A stretch of 64,000 nucleotides of DNA from Orychophragmus violaceus (taxonomy: Eukaryota > Streptophyta > Magnoliopsida > Brassicales > Brassicaceae), in assembly GCA_030180135.1 (NCBI GenBank), contig CM058235.1:13873145-13937144 (forward strand), given 5' to 3'. The position numbers and the translations under genes are program-made. Under the pieces are notes generated by a model that worked only from the letters and a program-made list of their open reading frames with translations, made no database searches and was not told the DNA's origin. This document shows, piece by piece, positions 58,227 through 64,000 of this stretch. Within the stretch, counting starts at the first letter, position 1; every line of letters begins with the position of its first letter.

Positions 58227-60690
58227 GGTTTTTCACTTGTAGATGCCTTCGAGGCTTGGTTTTGTATTAAGTAATTGCTACAATGTACCTGCTTTAAGCA
58301 GAGTAGTCTTTCATTTTCTTGTAAGAATTTGAATGATTTTATTTTGATAAAAGACAAGGTTTTGTTCTTTTGATCTTAATGAAATATTAATTGTAGCACC
58401 CTATTCAAGGAATGGGTTTTATAACTTGAACCAAAGAGTGCCTAAATGTAACATAAATACCAAATTGGTTTAAATCTGATGAATTAAACCTGATTTTCTT
58501 GGCATAAATGTCTTGGTCACAGAGAGTAAGTCGGATTCAGAAATCCCATAGTTATGGACTATTGGGCTCATTTGATACGATGTCTTATGAGACTTGAATT
58601 CTGCTTACTAGACCAAAAGACAAAGGGCCCATCTTAGCCGAGCTAGAGAAAGGCCCAAAGGCTTATTGGAGATTGAACATACTCATGTATGTGGTCCGAT
58701 GAGCAGTAATGCCAGAGAAAATTTTCTTGTACTTCATTGTCTCGACTGATTAATTCAGTGAGTAAGACTGTGTTCATTTGATGAGACACAAGTCGGAATG
58801 AGGTATAGAATCTGAGTGACAAAAGTATTAAGACTCTGGATTAGATCCTGAGTGAGAATACTTGAGTCATTAATGGTGTGATCATCTGAATGAAGTGTGA
58901 AATCGTTTCACAGCTCATTTCTCCTGAAAACCTGAAGGTGTTTCTGTGAGAAAGAATCAGATCTTATTAGAAATGATTAAAGATGAGTCACACGAATCTT
59001 CCATGATATTATTTAAGAATAACGCTCTAAAATATCTAAGTTTACGCAGAAACAGTTCCACAAATATCAGTTGAAAGACACCACGTTAATGTGGATTGGA
59101 ATCAATCCAAATTTGTCTTTACTGAGTATTTGTAGTTGTGCTATTTCGCTGGTTGTCCTAGAGAAACTAAGGCTTGTTACTTTTACGTCCAATCTGTTTT
59201 CTAAGAAGGGAAGTTATTTTCCAAGAAGAACAGTGGGAGTAAAAGCATAACTCGAAGTTTTCTTAAGGAAACCAAGGCTCGGTACTTTTACGACCATTCT
59301 GTTTTCTAAGAAGGGAAGTTACTTTCCAAGAAGAACAGTGGGAATAAAAGTACAACTCGAAGAAATTCGAGAAATACAGGAGGCTGCTTAACCTGTTAAG
59401 GGAGAGCAGCGGATGGATTTACAGATTACTGTAGAATCTACACCTGTGGAGCCTGAAATTCGCAGATATGAAAGAATCAGTCACTAATTCGAGAGTGAAT
59501 TCTCGAATTAGTAGAAACTGATGATCATTGAAAGTTCGCATGATCTGATGATCATTGAAAGCGACGTACCTGCGAAGTTCAAAGAAGCGAATGTGAGCCA
59601 AGACTCCAAAAATTACACTAAGTGTAAGTTAGCTTCATTAATCCATTCATGGATGAAAGCAAACATATCGGAGATGGAACAGGAACGAATTAGAACTGTG
59701 CGTTTACTAATAGATTAGTGGGAGCGATATTGCATTTCTCATAATGTATGTCAAATGACATACTGATTCTCGGATAAAACGTCCCAATGCTGCAGTCGGT
59801 AAAGGACTGGCTTGGGAGTTGGTTTTTGTGATTGACATGGGTAAAGCCACGAAAGTCTTGGATTCTGGATCTAAAGGTAGAGATCCAGAAGAGCTGGTAG
59901 GACAAAGTCAGGATTCTTAAATTGACAAAGTCCTACACGTTTTTCAGCATTCCAAGAAGGGTTTTATGCCAATGTCACATGGCAATACGTTAAGCAAGAA
60001 GCAGTGTCCTACGATAACTGCTGAGCTTGAATGCATGGATAGGATTCATATGCGACGGCAATTGGATCTATCATGTCTGCCATGACACGTACTTGTTTTG
60101 ATGTTGCTTTAATGTTAAGCAAAACAAGTAGAGACCAGTCAAATCCAGCAAAGAATCACTGGATTGCCGTAAAGAATATTCTAAAGTATTTGAGGAATGC
60201 TAAAGAAAAGATTCTTTAGGTAAAGGAGAAAGTGAGGTGCTACAAAGTCGATAGAGTCTGAAAGGCAAGTTTCCAATGGACAAAGATGATTTCCGGTCAC
60301 AGTCCGGTTACATCTTGTGTCTATCTGGCGGTGCAAGGCACTGTTGCTGACTCCATGACTTAAGCTGAACATTTCGCAGCTTGGGAAGCGGCGAAAGAGG
60401 TTGTTTGGAAAGAAGAGTTCGTCACTGAACTTGATGTGATTCCAGCATAGATGAGACTAGCTGCACATCAGAGGTCCAAACACTTTGTGGGTAGGTATAA
60501 CCTATTCCATAAAATAAATGACATTCCAAACACTTTGTGGGTAGGTATAACCTATTCCATAAAATAAATGACAGAGATGTTAAGTAGATCAGCGAGTTTC
60601 AACGAATGAGAACGTTGCTAATCTATTAACGAAGCCACTCCTTAGGCCTAAGCACGAGTCACGGACTGTTGCTGTAGGATAAATGAAATT
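58227..60690 (+). pseudogene. Decayed pol remnant of Copia-3
   Basis: Scattered pieces match copia pol at the DNA level (for example GTATGTGGTCCGATGAGCAG at about 58688, CAGTGGGAGTAAA at 59234, AAGCACGAGTCACGGACTGTTGCT at 60650), but stops and deletions occur throughout and large parts of integrase and RT are missing. Two internal tandem duplications are visible: about 59163-59257 with 59268-59363, and 60476-60523 with 60524-60571. Confidence 0.85.
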
Positions 60691-61541
60691 AAGATACTGT
60701 CTTGATTTCAGTGGGAGTTAGTAAAGGGCTTTATTTAGTTATTGATATGTTCTAGTAAAACATTTTAAGATGTTTAATGAAATTATTATTTCAAGATTAT
60801 TTTAACTGTGATGAAATAATCGTTCCAAAGTGATATAAATCATTTTATAGGTCATCGAAGTAAGTGACTTGATCTTGAGTCATCAAAGTCATTTAGCTTG
60901 ATCATGAGACCCTATATTTGATAGATGGCTTATATCATCCTGTCCCTAGTCGAAGGTTGTTGAAATTGGAACACCAACAACCGTGTAAGACTAGATTGGT
61001 ATGTGACTTATGACAAAGTCTCAGTGTGTCATAGATGCACGGCATCAAAGTCAGTACATAGGTGTATGTTGGGGAACATACGACCGGACAAGACCCGATT
61101 ATAAGAACTCTTCAGGATATTTATATCTGTGTCATAAGAGATTCTTACTACGACTATAGAGTATAGTCCTTAGACCTGAGTTCGCATGCATGTGGCTGCA
61201 CATGAACTAATGCGCTTTGATCATTGTCTAACGCTGTCCTTCTGCGATAGTTATAAGGACCTTGTTTGGGTGTATTATGAAATGAATAGTTTACAGTGAT
61301 GGAACAAGACGGGATTTGTCCCTCCAATATAAATGGAGTGAATATCTCTAGGCCATTCGGAGATTTGAATACTGGAAAATGCGTGGCCACGCTCAAACGG
61401 ACTGTCCCGAGTCGTTTGGATTGTCAGTATCAAATCAGAGTCCGATGAACAAGATTAGGCTTTATAAGGATGACACTAATCTTGCCTTATGACTAATCGA
61501 GATATTGAGACGAAAGGGATTATGAATACAGAGATTCCAGT

Positions 61542-61554
61542 ACAAGTGGGAGAT
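61542..61554 (+). other. Polypurine tract of Copia-3
   Basis: ACAAGTGGGAGAT abuts the 3' LTR. It and the preceding ATTCCAGT match the Copia-1 tract region exactly, although the LTRs differ. Confidence 0.85.
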
Positions 61555-62192
61555 TGTTGGAATTGTGTCCAGTAATCTCGGTACTGTCTCTAGAAAGTAA
61601 GAGTATGTCAATGATCAGACATAAGTCATACAATGCTGGGGGTCATGATGGCTTGCTAGAGTCCGCTCATGATCTATAAGTCTTGGACTTATTGCCTTTA
61701 TTGTATGATCCCATATGGGTCACACGCCTAAGCTAACAGGAAAATGTGTAGGAACGGCTTAGCAGAAGTACGGTAAAAGTGCTAGGCATTTACTGTACTA
61801 AGAGAGACTAAAGGGCCTGATTAAATCCATGGGATTTAATTAGAACTGAGAATTGGGCCCAAAAGCCCATGAGAACTAAAGGGAGTTTTAATGAATAAAA
61901 CTTGACCTAAAAGCTCTCTAATTTTCTAAGCCTCCTGCGCCAGCCTCCTCTCTCTCTGCGCCTCCTCTCTTGTGGTCTAGCAGCCTTGTTCCTGACGGTG
62001 TGCGTGTGTGAGCCTTTGGAGGATCCATCCCTTGGTGGTTCTGCTGATCTCTGACCTGTTCATCAATTCCGCTGCAAACAAACAGGTAAAAGGTGAGATC
62101 ATATGTTTCTAAATAAGAACACCTAGATCTAATGCATGTTTAGTAGGTTCAACTAATCTGAGAATTGAACCAAGAGTCTAAACTTTCCTACA
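61555..62192 (+). repeat. 3' LTR of Copia-3
   Basis: 638 bp, no difference from the 5' LTR found by reading both through. Confidence 0.95.
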
Positions 62193-62197
62193 ATGTT

Positions 62198-62970
62198 TAC
62201 AGGCTGTGTCAGAACTAACAGGGAATCCGACACAAAGTATACCAAGCCCTTATGTGAGAAATCTAAGTCAGTATTAAGGTTGAAGTCAGTAAAAGGATCC
62301 TCTGATACCTGAAGTGATTTGGGTGTTCCCAGTAGGTTGATCTGTGTCTGGGTTTTCTAATAGTCAGAGATAGATCCTGCAACTTCATCCCAATGGTTAC
62401 TTAAGTTCCTGCAAGTCTTGTAAATCTCCTCAGAAATTCATTGTTTCTTACTTAAACAATTTTGACTCAATAAAACAATTTTTTTTTTTTGAAAAACGGA
62501 CTGACTCTTAAGAAAACAGAAAGATAAACGTCAGTAGCACCTCCCCCACACTTAAGACACACTGTCCCCAGTAGTGTCAAGCGAATAATCGGTAAAAAGA
62601 AATAATAGATAAAAGATGAGATTATGTCTGTCGGGTTTACCTCTGTCGCTCAGGTATCGATCGTTGCACTAAGTGCACCGACCGTTACTTGGCGATTTTC
62701 GTGTATAGTCGATCGTTTCTCAGGACCGCAACGATCGCTGCAATGCGGTTCCGATCGTGTTGTGACGATCGACACAGAAGTGCGTCGATCGACGCACTGC
62801 GAATCTGTCCGAGACCTGCAAACATAACTTCACCAAAAAAAAAACAAACGTAAAATCCTAACAAAAACACCAAAAATTAAGTAGAAAAACACCAGTACCT
62901 AATGGTGGGTTGCCTCCCATCCAGCGCTTGTTTAAGGTCAGTAGCTTGACCTATCAGAAAGAGATCGGAC
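62198..62970 (-). other. Athila-like internal region right of Copia-3
   Basis: Non-coding. 62653-62791 holds seven CGATCG/CGACCG-type motif centres, several 20-22 bp apart. TGGGTTGCCTCCCATCCAGCG near 62906 is the stretch just past the ORF end, of a type common in crucifer Athila relatives. Confidence 0.65.
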
Positions 62971-64000
62971 TCATGGCAGTTTCAACAGAGACTTTGAGTG
63001 TCTCTGTGAATGTCTCCTCATCCAAGGTGGCGTATAAGCATTCATATCATGAAATCTTCCAAGGAATGACGGAGTAGAACCAGGGCGGGAGCGAAGCTTG
63101 GGTGGTATACAGCATTTTCCTGCAATCAAAGTTGATGGATTAGGAGGTTTAAGCTTGGGTGATTTATACCTTACCTTTGGTGGGAAGGAGATGTCTGGAG
63201 CTTTCTGCTTATGAGCAGTTGCAGGCACTGAAGATGTTAGGGCAAGTTCAGAATGAACTGCCATCTTCTCCTCTCCAATTGGAACCTCTGTTTCCACCTC
63301 AACACTGAAGCTTTGTCCGTCAATGGTGGCTCTCTGCTTCCTGTCCATCTTCAACTGCAATGGCTCATCTCCCAGATGGAGATCAATCAGTCCATGTCTC
63401 ACATTAATCACAGCTCCAGCAGTATCTAAGAAGGATCTACCAAGTAGTAGAGGATCACCAGGCTCAATCTCATATTTCAGCACTGCAAAATCCGGTTGAA
63501 TCAAGTAATTCCCAATTCTGACATTAACATCCTCAAGAACTCCTTCTGGATACCTCTTTGATCGATGAGCTAAGATAAGAGAGATCCTAGTAGGTTGGAA
63601 ATTCATCAGTCCTAATCTCACAGCTACAGAGTATGGCATGAGATTCACATCAGCTCCTAAATCACACAGAGAACGCCTGAATCTGTCCTTAGAGATTGAA
63701 CAGTCCAAAACAAAGGCTCATGGGTCTGGGAGCTTCTCTGTAACCTGAATCAGCTCCATCACTCTCACGCAGTTAGCCACTTCTAGCTTCTGTTTAGATA
63801 GCTTAGAGACCTTAGGATACGACACATGGGGCTTATAGACTCGTTCTGGGACTGTTACAGGTTTCTGGTCCCGTCTGGAATCTGTGTCGATCGATGCACG
63901 ATGTGTGTCGATCGATGCAGTGCGATTATGAGTAATTCTATCCGACGTATCGGGACTGTGTCGATCGACGTATGAGTTGTGTCGATCGATGCTTGTCTCA
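62971..64000 (-). pseudogene. Athila-like gag-protease ORF, partial, one nonsense codon
   Basis: The minus-strand frame enters from beyond 64000 and runs to a stop at 62971, interrupted once by TGA at 63718-63720 (KLPDP-stop-AFVLDCS; a Gly codon would be expected). Downstream it has the retropepsin-like pattern SLCDLGADVNLMP (DLGA in place of DTGA, as in Athila-type proteins), GNYLIQPDFAVLKYE, DPLLLGRSFLDTAGA and a basic Pro-rich tail. Upstream (63883-63993) it encodes a repeated SIDT peptide from the CGATCGA motif pairs. Confidence 0.8.

Larger units (their letters stand above)
54898..62192 (+). mobile_element. Copia-3: young non-autonomous copia element with gag only
   Basis: 7295 bp with two 638-bp LTRs that I find identical, TSD ATGTT (54893-54897, 62193-62197), a tRNA(iMet) primer site (55537-55548), a 1.7-kb leader, an open gag frame and a polypurine tract matching that of Copia-1. 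The pol region is present only as a heavily decayed remnant. Identical LTRs mean a very recent insertion, so the decayed pol must have been inherited and the element mobilised in trans. Confidence 0.95.
53111..64000 (-). mobile_element. Athila-like gypsy element, runs off the window, split by Copia-3
   Basis: A 1195-bp 3' LTR (53111-54305), polypurine tract and minus-strand protease-containing ORF (62971 to beyond 64000) belong to one element inserted in Copia-2. The protease pattern is Athila-like. Between the protease ORF and the 3' LTR there is no reverse transcriptase or integrase even after removing Copia-3, so the copy is probably non-autonomous. Its 5' LTR lies to the right of the window. 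Confidence 0.85.

Overview
This is nuclear DNA from a flowering plant, almost certainly a crucifer (Brassicaceae). The grounds are: LTR elements primed by initiator-tRNA(Met), Helitrons ending in CTAG, CACTA TIRs of the CACTACAAGAAA type, an Athila-like protease ORF, an ESF1-type peptide gene, and captured exons that read as a close relative of Arabidopsis IPK1. The species cannot be fixed from the sequence alone. The window is a repeat-dominated, heterochromatin-like segment in which transposons are nested up to three deep. Only two genes look like ordinary intact host genes: a one-exon ZAT-type C2H2 zinc-finger repressor (2481-2930, minus) and a two-exon ESF1-like cysteine-rich secreted peptide (30779-31129, minus).

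Left third (1-21,300). A SINE-like insertion lies near the start, followed by the ZAT gene. A non-autonomous LTR element occupies 3586-14381 (TSD ATAAA); its right LTR is split by a Ty1/copia element, Copia-1 (5996-13413, TSD CTAAT), whose gag-pol is almost complete but broken. An inverted telomere-like array follows (15.2-15.8 kb). A CACTA element (16773-20656, TSD CAC) carries five to six captured exons of inositol-pentakisphosphate 2-kinase (IPK1) plus the tail of its own accessory gene.

Middle third (21,300-49,073). This is a patchwork of MITEs, Helitron ends, and a composite repeat present as D1 (24.9-28.5 kb), D2 (40.3-40.8 plus 46.0-49.1 kb) and a partial third copy. Into these are inserted a complete Helitron (31529-33206), an L1-type LINE (about 33.93-40.24 kb) that itself carries a hAT-like MITE, and a long-TIR Mutator-like element (40836-45974) holding a GRF zinc-finger gene and an F-box gene, both frame-disrupted. 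The ESF1-like gene sits in a small unique island between these repeats.

Right third (49,074-64,000). A 500-N gap is followed by a second copy of the Copia-1 family (Copia-2), cut by a hAT-like MITE and by an Athila-like gypsy element starting at 53111 that runs off the window. That element is in turn split by Copia-3 (54898-62192, TSD ATGTT), whose two 638-bp LTRs look identical although its pol is wreckage. A short palindromic motif around CGATCG, arranged in pairs 20-21 bp apart, recurs in both the copia and the Athila-like elements.

Insertion order readable from nesting: D2 repeat, then LINE and MULE; Copia-2, then the Athila-like element, then Copia-3; and the non-autonomous LTR element, then Copia-1. 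The captured genes are passengers; there is no operon-like functional grouping.
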